From an uncultured bacterium (GTDB lineage: Bacteria; Patescibacteriota; Gracilibacteria; Absconditabacterales; Absconditicoccaceae), in assembly GCA_937872535.1 (NCBI GenBank), contig CALMTC010000011.1, positions 124,001 through 188,000 on the forward strand: a DNA stretch of 64,000 bases, read 5' to 3'. This document shows, in pieces, positions 12,281 to 25,224 of this stretch (positions within the stretch are counted from its first letter, which is position 1; each line of letters opens with the position of its first letter). The position numbers were made by a program, and so were the translations under genes. The notes beneath the pieces are model-generated. The model was not told where the DNA came from and searched no databases. It saw only the letters and a list, made by a program, of their open reading frames with translations.

Positions 12281-15200
12281 TTAAGTAGCTTGTTTTTGTC
12301 CTGTTTTGATAGTACCAAATTGTCAACCATAACCATAAGAATTTCATCCTTCAAACTCAAAAGAATTCAATGATCAAATTTTTCTTCTGAGATTTTCTTC
12401 TTGTTGAAGGAAATATCTTTCAATAGAACTGTCTGTCATCACTTTATAATCAGAAACATAATCTTCTCCAAACACAGCACCAATCATTCTAGGATCAAGT
12501 TGAGCAGAGTTATGGTACAAAAATTCAGTAAACACAGTCAACGCATTAGTAATTTGACTAGGAAATTCTCTATTTAATTCAGCCTCTTTAAGAATTGCAT
12601 TTTCTATAAGTCTCCTCTTTTTTTCTTCAGAAAGGTTTTTTTCTCTTATAGTTGCGAGAATACTAACAAGTCTTTTAGTTTTAGAACCATCAAATAATGG
12701 TCATTTAAACCAAGTATAGAATTTTTTCATAACAAATTCCATCACTCTCTTATTTTCAACATTTTCAAGTCATTTAAAATTACTAACCACACTATCCCAA
12801 AAAGCCACCGCTGTTTCTTTTTTATCATCAGAAAAAACCGATCCTCTGACACTAAACATCTCATTATTAACTACAGAATTTGAAACATTAAATACTGCAT
12901 TTTTATAAAAATACTTATTATTTGTGTCTCATCTAAAATTATCAATATCACTTTCCAAAGATTTATCCAAAAGCTCAGTAAGAATGACCTTATCATCAAG
13001 TGCGATAGTCTCATCAGAAAGCAGATTAAACATACTAACAGGATCTTTCAAATCTTTAAAATTAAGAAAAGAAACTATTTTATTAGCATTTTTAAACTCT
13101 CTTGTAGATCAGCTCCATCGAGCATCAAAACTAGTAGCAATTTTTTGATAAGAACCAGAATAATTTAAATAAGATATTTTTTCTGGTGATCGTAAACTAT
13201 CAGGTAATGGTGAAGGTATTCAGCGTTTTTGAGCAATCAAATTAAGAATTTTTCAGACCTTTTCTGGTCAGTTTGCATCTCAAATATAATATCAAATAGG
13301 GAAACCAAACTTTCTACACATACCAATCAATTCAGTCTTTACATTAACAAGCGCTTCGTTTCTGAAAAACCCAGAAACAATTCCAGCAAGAACACATCCA
13401 TAAAACTTCACAGCTTCTTCATCACTATTAACCAAAGCTCCCATTGCTTTCAAATCTCAAGCAGTTTTTTCTATTCTCCCCTTACCAAAGTTATCCCAAA
13501 AATCTTTTTGAGCAAGCGAAAATCTTTTTAAAGCCATCTTACCATTATATTCTTTATTCACATTTTCAGAGCTACCCATATTATTATAGCTTCATTCCAA
13601 AGTATTAGCAAACTGAACAGAGTAAAGTCTCTCAAATTTCTTTTCTTCTCAAGTAGAAGTTCTCAATGTCGCTAATATAAAGTCAATTTCTGCTCTCACA
13701 ATAATATCAATAAGCTCATCATTATTTACATCTTTTGAACGACCAGCTTTAGCAGCCGCTATTTTCTGTTGCACTTCCACCAAAAATTTCTGCTGATATT
13801 GTTCTCCAAAAAGTGCCTTTACCCAAGCTCCTTTACCAGCAAATTTTCTAAGTTTTCTCTGATAAAGTCAACCATTTTCAATCGTATAAAGCAAAGCACC
13901 ACATATATCATAAGTTTTAGCCCCTGGTCAGCTGTTTTTTTCAATAAGTGATGCAATCTCACCAGAAACAGCTCCAGCATCAATAGATCAATTTTTTACA
14001 AAACTATCTTTTTCACCAGAAATTTTCTTAAATATTTTACTATCCCAATCAGACTGAAACTTACCATGAGCATCATCAAAAGCCTTTCAAACAAAGGGAA
14101 TCCAAGTAAGTCTCTTATAAAATTGGACATCCATCATCATCCAATCTTCAAAAGCCATAGCTCTTTTTTCATCTTTTTCTTTGAGATAAGATTTGGCAAT
14201 ACTCATCGCTCATCAAGCAAATTTCATTACATCTCCAAAAGTATACCATTTGAGACCTGAAGGTTTTTTTAAGTCAGGATTCATTTTTTGTGCATCAGCT
14301 TGTTCAGAAAGAGTAATTTTTTTATAGTCAGTGTGAGAAAAACCTTTTAAACCTTTATCAGAACACCAGATCATAAAACTTTCATAACTCATTTTTTTCT
14401 TGCTAGGAATATTTTTACCATGTTCTAAATCATAAACATTGGGGACATATTCAATCTGAACTCAATCAGAATAATAAGTAGTTTTATACATAATTGAGCT
14501 ATCAAACTCTTCATTTTTAGAATTAAGTTCTTTCAAAGTTTTTCATCGATAAGAAATATCATTTCATCAAAGATCTTTACAAGATCAAGCTCTCCAATCA
14601 TATCTTTTAAAATTTTCTATACCGTTTTTTATATTTTCAGATTCTAAAGAAAAATCAGAATTTTTGATATAATGGTCAAATCAAGAATTAGGTACTGAAG
14701 CAAACTTATAAATCTGACCACGAATAGTTTTTAATTTTTGAAGACTTTTTGCCGTCAAAGGCATTGTCAACAATTCTCATTCATGTCATCAGCTAAGTTT
14801 AAGATCAACTCAACGAATTTTAAAGGTAATAAGATTTTTTTCTTTGTCTACTTTGTCTACTTGAAAACTACTCCAGGTTTGTCAGCCCCCTGGAGTTTCA
14901 GAATCAGAAAAAGGAACAATCAAAACAGTTCACTTTCTAATTCATTTATCAGCTTCAGAAAATTGGTATCAAGCTATAGCATCCCATTCTTTTTCAAAAG
15001 CTTTAAAATTCTCCATTTTTTTCTGTTCATCTGTTTTATCAGTATGAACATCATTATTAAAATCTCTAAAATTGTCATTAAGTACTTCTTGATTTACCTT
15101 ATTTACGAGATCATATTTCTCAACAGAAGGAACTTCTTGCCCCTGTGGAGATTTTTGCATCACATAAGAAAATACAAAAGTAGCAAGATCATCTCCAGTA

Positions 15201-16738
15201 AGACAAAAATCTTTATTAAGGATTGTTGGTTTTAATCTTTTAAGATCAGACTCAGTAAATTCTTTTACTAATTGCCTTCCAACTTTAGTATCAAAAGGTA
15301 AATTTGCAGGATAAGAATATAAAGCATATGTTCACTTACCTGTTTCAGAAAGATATCACTCATAAAATCATCACTTAGAATCGGTTAGTTTAATTTTATA
15401 AGAAGGATGAATTTTCGTATTTTTATTGATAAAAATAAAATCATTCTTTCCGGCTAGTAAATTTTCCATATCAGAAGAACTCTCCACTTCAAAAGCAAGA
15501 GGGAAAAGAGGTTTATCAAACAAATCATCAAAAGATCACAATGGCAATGGCCCACCAAGAAGATTTTTTTTCTTAAAAGAAACCATCTGTCCATTTGGCA
15601 TAAGAACATAATTTTTCTTCAAATCAAATAAATCTTTTAAAAAAATTTTTAATTCTGCACCATCTATTCCATAAAAATTCTTCATCGATTCATGAAAATT
15701 TTCGTCATAATAACTATCAATCATTTCATCAACAATAATTTGTTGTTCATCAAGACTAAGTTTAGAAAAATCAAAATAACTATGATACCATTTAGTCAAA
15801 ACAGAACCAAGAGCAGGATAATCTCTTTCAATTAAAGCAAAATAAGTCTTAAAAAGTCTAGCATTTTTATCTTTTTCAGAAACTTTTCAATCAGCAATAA
15901 AATCAAGCAAGCTAGAATCAAAATCAGAAAGTTCTTCAATGCTATGCCCAAATTGACTAAAAAAACCTTCCAAACTAGGTAGTTTAAAAACATTTGCCAT
16001 TTCAGAAAGAGTTTTTTTTGTAACATTCCAGCTATTTTTATAAGAAGACAGAATCTGTCTAGAAATAAGTGGTTCAAAAACTCTTTGAGATTGTTCAGAC
16101 CAAAAAGAAAAAGGCTGAGATTCTATTTGAGTTTTTTCAGGAATAGAAATTAAGCCATTTTTTATAAAATTACTTAAAATTTGTGAATTTGATAAAGATA
16201 TTTTATAAAAATTTTCTTTCTGAGCATAAGAAAGATCTGAAGAAGAAAGAAATTTATCTATCGTAGTTTGAAAACTAGATATAGTGAGAGGATGCAAAGC
16301 AAACAACTTAGTAAACTCATTTTTTTGTTCAGGAGAAAACTTTTGAACATCATTAATCTGAGCATTGAGTAAAGCCATAAATTGAGATATCAAATCGCGT
16401 TCAAAAGAAGGCTCTAAAACAAAAGATTCTCATCTTCACAGAAAATCTTCAAGTGAAATAGCAAGACGATCAAAATCAGCCCATCAAACTTGAACTCAAG
16501 AATCGAGCAATCTTTTGAGAAGAGAATCTCAAGAATATCTATTTAATTTCAGTAAAAAATCATCAAAAAATTTATTTTTATCAGAAACAAGATCAGTACT
16601 GACATTTCTTTCCTTAAGATATTGTGAATAACTAGCATCTAAAATATTCATGACATCAGCAGATAAGTCACTTTTTTTAGCATTTAGATTTTTTAAATTA
16701 TTCAGATTACCTTGTTTATTAAAATTTTTTCTTGCCAT
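12281..16738 (-). CDS. Very large orphan protein (1485 residues)
   Basis: One uninterrupted frame once UGA is Gly; four long standard-code segments along it share the frame. It starts MARKNFNKQGNLNNLKN and ends ...GQFGTIKTGQKQAT. It is rich in Lys, Asp, Phe, Ser and Leu, with many aromatic residues, and I see no signal peptide, membrane segment, nucleotide-binding loop or repeat. The helix-rich N-terminal third (~residues 110-310) looks like a cytoplasmic structural or effector-type scaffold, which is only an impression. It is transcribed alone. An inverted CTGG element (12258-12276) lies just after its stop on the same strand. Function unknown. Confidence 0.85.
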
Positions 16739-16880
16739 CGTCGTGAGAATAACTAAACAAATTCAGTATAAACACAAACTAATAAAAAGCAAAAAACTAA
16801 CGAGATTCGGCAGGACCATAAACAAAAAACAACCAATGTCAAGAAATACTATGAAAAAATTTATTTTCTGGAAAATATAG

Positions 16881-17990
16881 ATGAAAATAGCTTTTGTACA
16901 CGATCGAATTATTTTCAATGGTTGAGCAGAAAAGGTTTTACAAGATCTTATTAAAAGAGAATCTTTTTCAGAAGCAACCATTTTCACGCTCTATGCAAAT
17001 CAAAAAGAAATAAAAATCAGCTGAAAATCAATAAAAATCAGTTCTGCAATACCTGTTTGGATCATAAAATCGCTACAACGACTACAAGCAACCCAATTAC
17101 CAGTCATAAAAACAATAGCTGATTACCGTAATTTTATGGTAATATATCCCATTTTAACCACAATCCTTTCTCTAAAAATTAAAAAATATCATCCTGATAA
17201 AATCACAATATCATCATTTGCAGCAGTAAAAAACTGTGAAGTAGAAAGCATCCCAACAACACTCTATTTGCATTCTCCGATGCAATATATTCGAGAAAAT
17301 TATGAAGAATACAAAGAAAAATTTTCATTCCCCATCAAACAAATTTTCATAGCGACAGCTTTTTTTCTAAGAAAACGAGATAAAAAACCAAGAAATTACG
17401 AGAAAATATTCTTCAATAGTGAATATACAGCCAAATGTGCAAAAAAGATTTACAACCTAGAATGAGCAGTATTATATCCAAAAATAGAAAAAGAAGTCGA
17501 AATAGCAGAAATAGTATCCCAACCAGAAAATTATTTTTTATTTATGGGTAGGGTTGTGAAATTTGTAAGAGAAGTAGACAAAATAATAGCTTTAGCAAAC
17601 AGATTAAACATTCCATTAGTAATCATGGGAGATTGACCAGATAAAAAAGAAATGCAAAAATGAGCATGAGCATCAGTAATTTTCACCCCACGAATAAAAA
17701 ATCGAGCAGAAAGATATCAAGTTTTAAGTAAAGCAAAAGGTCTTATTAATATAACCAAAGAAAGTTTTGGTATTAGCACAGCTGAATCTCTTTGCTGTGG
17801 AGTACCCGTATTTTGATTAAATGAATGAGCAACTCCAGAATTAGTAAATTCAGAAAATTGAGTACTTATAGACAAAAAAGACATAGACTCTCTCTCTGTC
17901 AACTTTGTCAAGTTTAGTCAAAAAAAATTCGATAGACAAGCCATCAAAGAAAATTTCATAAAAAAACTAAAAAAACATTCAAATCGATAA
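16881..17990 (+). CDS. GT4-family glycosyltransferase
   Basis: 369 residues. It begins MKIAFVHDWIIFNGGAEKVL, the typical start of a GT4 subfamily (VHDWL..GGAE), where Trp is CGA at 16905 and the first Gly is UGA. LHSPMQYIWENYEEY matches the family's conserved segment, again with CGA=Trp. The C-terminal donor-binding half has FMGRVV and the E-x7-E pair in ESFGISTAESLCCGVPV. It transfers a sugar from a nucleotide donor onto a surface glycan; acceptor unknown. It follows the CTGG element and stands alone before tRNA-Thr. Confidence 0.92.
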
Positions 17991-18047
17991 GTAAAGTAAA
18001 AGTTTTTTGTTTTGAAAAAGAAAGAAAAATTAGTAAACTGAGCCAAT

Positions 18048-18120
18048 GCCTATATAGCTCAGTAGGTAGAGCGCACCCATGGTAAGGGTGAGGTCACCGG
18101 TTCAATCCCGGTTATAGGCT
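18048..18120 (+). tRNA. tRNA-Thr(GGU)
   Basis: Acceptor GCCTATA / TATAGGC, discriminator T. Anticodon stem CACCC/GGGTG with loop ATGGTAA (anticodon GGT). CCA is not encoded. Confidence 0.96.
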
Positions 18121-18143
18121 TTTTTTACAAGAAATCACACAAA

Positions 18144-20039
18144 ATGGAAGTTTGAAAATTAAAATACTTACTTGAAAACATTAATTCTGAAGACCAAGAA
18201 GCAAAAGAAAAACAGGAAATTTGATGAAATTTTTCTTATAAAAAAACAGAAAAAAATATCGAAAAATCAAATTATCCTATAGTAAAAGGTGAAGAAAGCT
18301 TAAGAAAATTATTAAAATCAAACAACATCAAACTACCAGAAGACAATATTATTCAAGCACCAAAACTGGCTTGACCAGATTTCACACTTGCAGTAAAAGA
18401 AATATTTGATCTGAATAAAGAGCGTTATGAAGTAATAAATCAGTGTTCTGATGAACTAGAAAAAATACTCAAAAATGATCCAAATACATTTCGAGCAAAA
18501 ATCGAAAAAAAATGAATTTTCATCAATATTTTTTGTGGAGAATCTTTTTTCCAAGATTGTTCAAAATTCATCTTAGCTCATCCAGAAAACTATGGAACAA
18601 TTAAAAAAACTAATCCAAAAAACATAATTGTAGAATACTCATCGCCAAACATGGCAAAACAAATGACAATTTGACACCTCAGATCAACAATTATTTGAGA
18701 TATGATTCAAAAAACATTAAGCTATATGGGAGAAAATATTTTGAAACGAAATTATTTATGAGACCGATGAACACCATTCGGAAAACTAATTTATAGCCTA
18801 CTGTTTCACTACCAAAAAGATGGAGACACAGTTTTCAAAGAACTAGAAGCAAATCCAACTGCGACAATGGGAAAATTATATTCTGCATTTAAAGATATTG
18901 AAGACGAGGAAAAATGAGATAAAGCCAGACTTTTTTTTCAAAAACTCGAAAATGGAAATAAAAATTTATATGAAATATGGTTAATTTTAAGAGAATTGAC
19001 ACTAATAGATTTCGATCAAGTCTACAAAAGATTAGGTACCGAATTTGACACTTATCTCTGAGAAGCTTTTATTCAACAGTATTGTGATGAAATTTTCTCA
19101 GAATTAAAAGAAAAAAACTTCATCATTGAAGATCAATGAGCCAATATAATCAAACTTATCAAGCATTGACAGTGAGAAAACAGCTATTACAAAGTTCTAA
19201 AAGCTTCCGACTCGATCAGCGAAGAAGACAAAGTAGAAATTCTATTGATTAAAAAATCAGATGGAGCATCACTTTATTCGCTTAGAGACATAGCTCTCAC
19301 CAAAATAAGAACCCAAAAAATCTTAGCAGATGAAATAATTATATTCACTTGAGCAGAGCAAAACACGCATTTTGCTATGATAAAAGCAATTTGCGAAGAA
19401 ATGAACTACATAAGACATTGAGCATATCAGCATTTTTGATTTTGACTTATTCTTCTAGATGGTAAAAAAATGTCATCTCGTCAGGGAAAAATCAAAAAAC
19501 TCAGCGACCTGCTCGATACTATTCAAGAAAAAATTATAACCAGTTTTGAAGAAAAGATAGATGCAAAATGAGCAGACAAACTATGAATTTCTGCACTTAT
19601 ATTCAACGATCTCAAAAATGACAGAATAAAAGATTTCCAATTTGATCTAGAACAAATGACAAAAATCAATGGAGACACATGAATTTATCTACATTACACC
19701 AATGTCAGAATAAAAAAATTAAAAGAAAAAATAAAAGAAGTAGACATAACTTGACACACTATATCAGTTCGAAGCGAAAGCGAAAAAAAAATAATAAGAA
19801 AATGTTGAATCTTTGCCTCTATTTTAGAAAAAGTTATAGAATACAAAAAACCTCATATTTTTGCGCAATATATCTTAGACATTTGCAGAGATTGTAATGA
19901 ACGATACAGTACTACACCAAAAATAGTAGAAGCCGATCTAGAAACTCAAAAAAACAAAAAAGCAATCATAGAAACAATTCTAATCACGCTCAATCATTGA
20001 CTGAATATACTAAGAATACCTGAAGTTCAAGAAATGTAA
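18144..20039 (+). CDS. argS: Arginyl-tRNA synthetase
   Basis: 631 residues, class I enzyme. The signature EYSSPNMAKQMTIGHLRST contains the HIGH-type motif (Gly177-His178), and KKMSSRQGK (~residues 441-449) is the KMSKS loop. The C-terminal DALR anticodon-binding domain follows. It charges tRNA-Arg. In this code Arg is left with AGA, AGG, CGU and CGC, so its tRNA set should lack CGA/CGG readers. The start follows tRNA-Thr by 23 bases; no Shine-Dalgarno sequence. Confidence 0.97.
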
Positions 20040-20140
20040 AACCAAAATTTGCAATCGAAAAACTTTTTTCTATATTTCTTGTATAAACGATAAAAAACTA
20101 ATTCCCTTTAAAGAAAATTTATATTCTGGAAATCAAAAAA

Positions 20141-20695
20141 ATGGAAACAACAACAGCAAAACAACAAATGGAAAAATCTCTCCAACATTTAGAAAATGAA
20201 CTCAAAAGCTTTCAACTAGGAAGAGCAAATACAAGTTTAATAGAAAATGTAGATATTTTCATCCCATCACGAAACATGAAGCAAAAGCTGAATCAGATGG
20301 CAAATATAAGTGTAATCGATGCTCAAACATTAAAAGTAGAGTGTCGAGATAAATCTTCTTTATCAAGCGTAGAAAAAGGAATTTACGACGCAAATATTTG
20401 ATTAACTCCTCAAAATTTATGAGAATATATTATGATAAAAATTCCTCCTCTGACACAAGAAAGAAGAAAAGACCTAACAAAATTAGTATCAAAATATGCC
20501 GAAGATACCAAGATTTGAATAAGAAATATTAGGCAAGATAGCCAAAAAGAAATTAAAAAAGAATTTGATGAAAAAAAGATCTCAGAAGATCAAAAAAAAT
20601 CACTAGAAAGTGAAATTGACAGCCTAGTAAAAGATTTCAACACAAAAATCGATACTATCTCGAAAAATAAAAGTGAAGAAATCATGAAAATATAA
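20141..20695 (+). CDS. frr: Ribosome recycling factor
   Basis: 184 residues, normal length. It has the family core LNQMANISVIDAQTLKVE followed by CWDKSSLSSVEKGI, matching the family's PWDKS; that Trp is CGA at 20345-20347. The C-terminal helix ERRKDLTKLVSKYAEDTKI is typical. With EF-G it splits post-termination ribosomes. The CTGG element ends 11 bases before the ATG. Confidence 0.97.
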
Positions 20696-20721
20696 AAAAG
20701 AGACAAATTGTCTCTTTTTTT
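20694..20721 (+). terminator. Intrinsic terminator of frr
   Basis: Stem AAAGAGACAA / TTGTCTCTTT with a T run, overlapping the frr stop codon. Confidence 0.85.
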
Positions 20722-20798
20722 AGAAAAAATTTGACAAAACCTTTGGGAAAAATAGAATCTCACTAAAGAAATAAAATTATTTGAATAAAAACAAGAAA

Positions 20799-22316
20799 AT
20801 GACTACAGATGATCAAAGTAAAACACCTATAAATCCAACAAGTGAATGAACAAATTCTACTGTACCAACGAATCCAATTTCAGATAATTTAGCATTTGAA
20901 CTGAATTTTGACGAAGAGAAAAAAACAGATCAATCGCTAGAAATACCTGAAATCAAAATAAACAATGATGATTTAGCCTCAATTTTAGATGAAAGTCCAA
21001 CCCAAACCGAAACACCCGCAGAAGATACAGACATATCTTTTGAAAATCAGCAAGAAATAAATTGAACAGACTGAATCAATCTAAATTTACCAGAAGTAGA
21101 AAATCAACCAATTATTGAACAAGTAGATCTATCAGAATCAAGTAACGAACAAATAAAAGAGATTTCAGTTCCTGAAACAGATTGATATAAAGAAAATGAA
21201 CAAATTTCTATGGTAGAATGAGCTTGAAGTGAAGAAAGCATCAATTCAAGTATAGAGATAGAGCCCGAAGAAACACCAGAATATATCGAAGAAATAAATG
21301 AAAGCGAACCAGAGACAGAAATAGAAACTTCACCTAGTGAGACAAAATGAGATACAAATCGACAAGAAACTTCATTTGAACAGAAACCAGAAGAAATAGA
21401 GCTAAAAACAAATGATATATGAGTTACTATAAACGAACCAAGCGAACAACCAAATAATCAAGAAACAGAGGAAATAAGCACAGAAAATCAGAATATGGGA
21501 ATTAATATTGATTCTATGATTGCAAAGTTAGAAAAAAATGTCGAAACAAGTGTCGAAGCAACCAAAGAAGATTTAATAAAAATTCCAGAAGAAGTAAGCA
21601 GTTCTCCTTGACCATTTTCAACAATAAATCAAAGCACTTCAGTCAATAATTGACAGAAAAATGAACAATTAACAAACAACCAAGGAAAAGGGAAAAAAAC
21701 TTTTTTTCGAATCTTAATAATTTTGCTTATTTTAGCCATTTTCTTCTATCTTAAAAGTGCCTATCCTATAGAAACAAATAATCTAACAGATAATATTTCA
21801 AAATATATCAAAAACATAACACAAACAAAAAATTCAACTTGAGAAAATATCACAGAAAATAATACAAATCAAAATTTCTCATCTGGTTTAGTACAAACAG
21901 GTACACAAAACGAAACAACTCAAGAAAGTTGAACTATTTCAATACTACCAGAAGAAATAGCATTACCAACTTTAAACATAAATACAATAAAAGAAACGCT
22001 AAGATTACAGCAATCTCAAGCAAAAGACTATATGACCATAGCAAAAGAAAAGAAAAATTGATCAGCTTTAAGAAATAGTATTCTCATAGTCAGAAAAACA
22101 TCTACTTATTTGCAAACAATAGACACAGCAACAGCTGAAGACATAGAGAAAATCAATAAAGATACAAAAGTCTTTGATGAAATTCTTTCTGAGATAAAAC
22201 TAGCAATAGATGATAAATCTATACTTCTAGACTGAGAAATCACAACAACAAGCACTTGAGAAGATTCAGCAGAAAAAGAATTTGAAGAACTACTAAAAAC
22301 AGAGAATAACCCATAA
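20799..22316 (+). CDS. Acidic single-pass membrane protein
   Basis: 505 residues. Residues ~1-295 form a long, low-complexity, Glu/Asn/Thr-rich acidic region with loosely repeated acidic motifs (e.g. EPEETPEYIEEINESEPE), then a basic patch KGKKTFF and one membrane helix (RILIILLILAIFFYL, ~residues 302-318). The C-terminal ~185 residues form a small helical domain outside the membrane. The topology suggests an acidic cytoplasmic tail and an exported helical domain. No family recognised. It sits directly upstream of the Xer recombinase (9-base gap), probably in one transcript. Confidence 0.8.
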
Positions 22317-22325
22317 TAATCAAAA

Positions 22326-23222
22326 ATGCAAAAATTAAAATTATCTGATCTAATAGAAAAGTTTTTAGTTTATATAGAATTTGAGAAAAATTTAAGTAAA
22401 AAAACTCAAGAAAATTATAGCTTATGGCTAAGAAGACTTGAGGAATTTTTATGAGATATTCCGATAAAAAAAATAACTCCAATGTCTCTTTTGGATTTCA
22501 GAATGTCACTCCACAAAAAAAATATTAGCAAAAAAACTATTAATTATCATATCGTAGCCATTAGATCGTTTTTCAAATTTCTCATAAAAAATGATATTCC
22601 GGTAGTTTCTCCAGAAAAAATAGAGTTAGCAAAAATAGAACCAAGGACAGTTAATTACTTATCAGATGAAGAGATAATAAGATTATTGGCAGCTCCAAGC
22701 GAACGAGAAAAAAAAGAACTCAAAATGCAAAGAGATGAAGCGATACTTTATACTTTGTATGGAACAGGATTAAGAGTTACAGAACTATGTAATCTGAAAA
22801 AAGATGCAATAAAACAAGACACAAATCAATTTTTTGTAATTGGAAAGGGTTCTAAAATGAGAACAATTTTTTTCACCTCAAAAGCAAAAGAAAAAATAGA
22901 AAAATTCATAAAAAACAGAACAGATAATGAAGATCAAGTCTTTATATCTCTTTCTACAAATAGTTTTTGAAAAAAGCTATCAAGAAATGCGATAGAAGAA
23001 ATTGTTAAAGATTATGCAAAAAAAGCTTGAATAGGAAAAAAAGTAACTCCTCATACCCTAAGACACAGCTTTGCTACATCACTAATAAAACGCTGAGCTG
23101 ACATAAGATCGGTCCAAACACTTCTTTGACACGCATCCATCACGACCACTCAAATATATACACATGTTGATGACAAATTTTTAAAAAAAACTCACGATTT
23201 ATTAGGAATAGATGATGAATAA
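22326..23222 (+). CDS. Tyrosine recombinase of the XerC/XerD type
   Basis: 298 residues. An N-terminal SAM-like core-binding domain precedes a catalytic domain with Arg in GTGLRVTELCNL, HTLRH (His-x-x-Arg), LLGHAS (His) and the nucleophile Tyr in QIYTHV. A full-length single Xer protein in a reduced genome most likely resolves chromosome dimers at a dif site. No dif-like site was identified here. The alternative, an integrase, is less likely because there are no flanking element genes. Confidence 0.93.
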
Positions 23223-23244
23223 AAAAATTTAATTACAACAAAAA

Positions 23245-23297
23245 TTGACAAATAAAAAATATCAAATATAATAAGCCAGAAAAAATTTATATTCTGG
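23245..23297 (+). promoter_or_regulatory. Canonical promoter plus CCAGAA/TTCTGG leader hairpin
   Basis: TTGACA (23245-23250), a 16-base spacer and TATAAT (23267-23272). The predicted start is near 23279. The transcript would open with a hairpin CCAGAA (23276-23281) / TTCTGG (23292-23297), then a T run, with the ATG at 23308. This is the clearest case where the CTGG element lies downstream of a perfect promoter. Confidence 0.75.
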
Positions 23298-23307
23298 TTT
23301 TTTTAAA

Positions 23308-24048
23308 ATGAGAAAATGAATAGAGTTCATAATCTGCTTAGTAGTAATGACAAACTTCATAAGAACAAGTATTACTATGGTAAACTGAGCAAACGAAAAT
23401 GAAAAAATAATAATAATGATAGAAAAAATAGCAGATTTTTCTAATGAAAGAATAGAAGAATTAGAAGAAAAAATAGATAAAGTACTAAATAAAACATCAA
23501 ACAAAACAAATAAAAGTTATAATTTACTCAAAAAAATTAAGGTAAAAGTAAATAAAATAAGCCAAATAAACAAAAAAATAGCAGATTTTGATAATGAAAA
23601 AATAGAACAACTCTTAAAAAACACAAATCAAAATTCCACAGACATACTCACAACTATAGTAAAAAAAAGATTAACGCTCAAAAAACATGAAAATAATGAA
23701 AAAGAAAGAAGTTTATCAGAAAGTATAGAAAAGTGGGATAGTAAAGAGAATTGATGAAAAACTTTAGAAACAATTAAAAAAGAAATTTTATCAAACCCAT
23801 CACTTTCAAAAACAACCAAAGAACAATTAATACATAAAATAGAAAAAAAGCAAGAAAAGAAAAAAGAAGAAGAACAAAATAAAGAGGTAATTTTACCAAA
23901 ATTCAATGCAGCTCCTATATATTACTCCAATGGTCAGACTGTTGAAGAAGTAGACAATGACATAGCCAATGTCTCGACAGAAAATAGCAAAATTTGAGAT
24001 TTACTGGAAACGCTAGATTTATGAGAGAATTGAGAATTTTTTGAATAG
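23308..24048 (+). CDS. Exported coiled-coil protein
   Basis: 246 residues. An N-terminal hydrophobic segment (FIICLVVMTNFI) acts as a signal peptide or anchor. The body is Lys/Glu/Asn-rich and strongly helical, with an internal repeat IADFSNERIEELEEKIDKVL and IADFDNEKIEQLLKN, so it probably forms a coiled coil. A proline-containing region (VILPKFNAAPIYY) and acidic tail follow. No family recognised. Confidence 0.8.
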
Positions 24049-24195
24049 TAGCAAGAGAAAATCAAGTTTGCAATTATAAAAGCAATTAGTTATTATACAA
24101 ACAGATAAATAAATTAAAAAAACAGGAAACAATATTTTAAGATACAATACACTTACTATAACCAGAATAAAAAGTTTAGATAAAAAAGTAAAGAA

Positions 24196-25200
24196 ATGGA
24201 AGTAGAAATAAAGGTAAATGAAGCCAATCAAAGATTTGATAGATTTTTAAGAAAACGGTTCAAAAATACTCCAGAAGTTAAACTTGGAGACATTTATTCT
24301 CGATTGAGAAAATGAGCAATCACAGTCAATGGTAAAAAAAGAGAGCAAGCCTATAAGCTAACAATTTGAGACATAGTACACTTTTCAAACACGGATGTAA
24401 AAAAAGATCCAACCATTTCAAATAGAGATAAAAAAAGTAAGAAAAATAATATTTCTGTTGAAAAAATTAAAGAACAAATACTCTATGAAGATAAAAATCG
24501 AATTTTCTGGAATAAACCCTATGATATAGTTATCCATCCTGGAAATTTTCATACCAATGATTTAACTTTAAACGACTATTTAGAAGCCTATTTTTCTTAT
24601 TGAAATAAAAGTCAATCAGAAACATTTAAGCCATCTTTTGGGTTTAGACTTGATAAAGACACATCTTGAGTCATCGTATGAGCAAAAAATTATGATTCTC
24701 TGCAATACATCAATGAAATCATCAGAGAAAGAAAAACAGAAAAACATTACATAGCAATAGTAAAATGAACTTTTCCAAGCTCAATAACAATGACAGAGCC
24801 TCTCTTTAAATGATTTAATGCCAAATTCTGAAGAGCCCAAACATTTGTAAACCAAGAAAAATGACTAGAATCAAAAACCCAAGCTTTTTTAGTAGATACA
24901 TTTTCAGATCCAATGATAGGAAAAATATCGCTAGTAAAAGTAAAGTTATTTACGGGAAGAATGCATCAAATCAGAGTTCACCTTTCACATCACGGCTTTC
25001 CAATTTTAGGAGACATAATGTATTGAGATAATTCAACAAACAGTTACATCGCAAAAAAATATAAAATAACAAGACAGCTATTGCATTCTTATTCTTACTG
25101 ATTTATCGATAAAGAAACTGGAAAAAAGATAATAGTACAAGCACCTATACCAAATGATTTTCAAAAATTATTTCCAAATCAAAAAACAATTGATTTATAG
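24196..25200 (+). CDS. RluC/RluD-family pseudouridine synthase
   Basis: 334 residues. An N-terminal S4 RNA-binding domain ([12 protein letters not shown]...; Trp is CGG) precedes the synthase core with the catalytic Asp in [12 protein letters not shown] and [21 protein letters not shown]. It isomerises uridines in 23S rRNA; the exact target (RluC or RluD type) cannot be fixed from sequence. Conserved glycines are partly UGA. The inverted CTGG element at 24172-24187 precedes it. Confidence 0.95.
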
Positions 25201-25224
25201 CAGACATTTGATTATTTTATAGTA

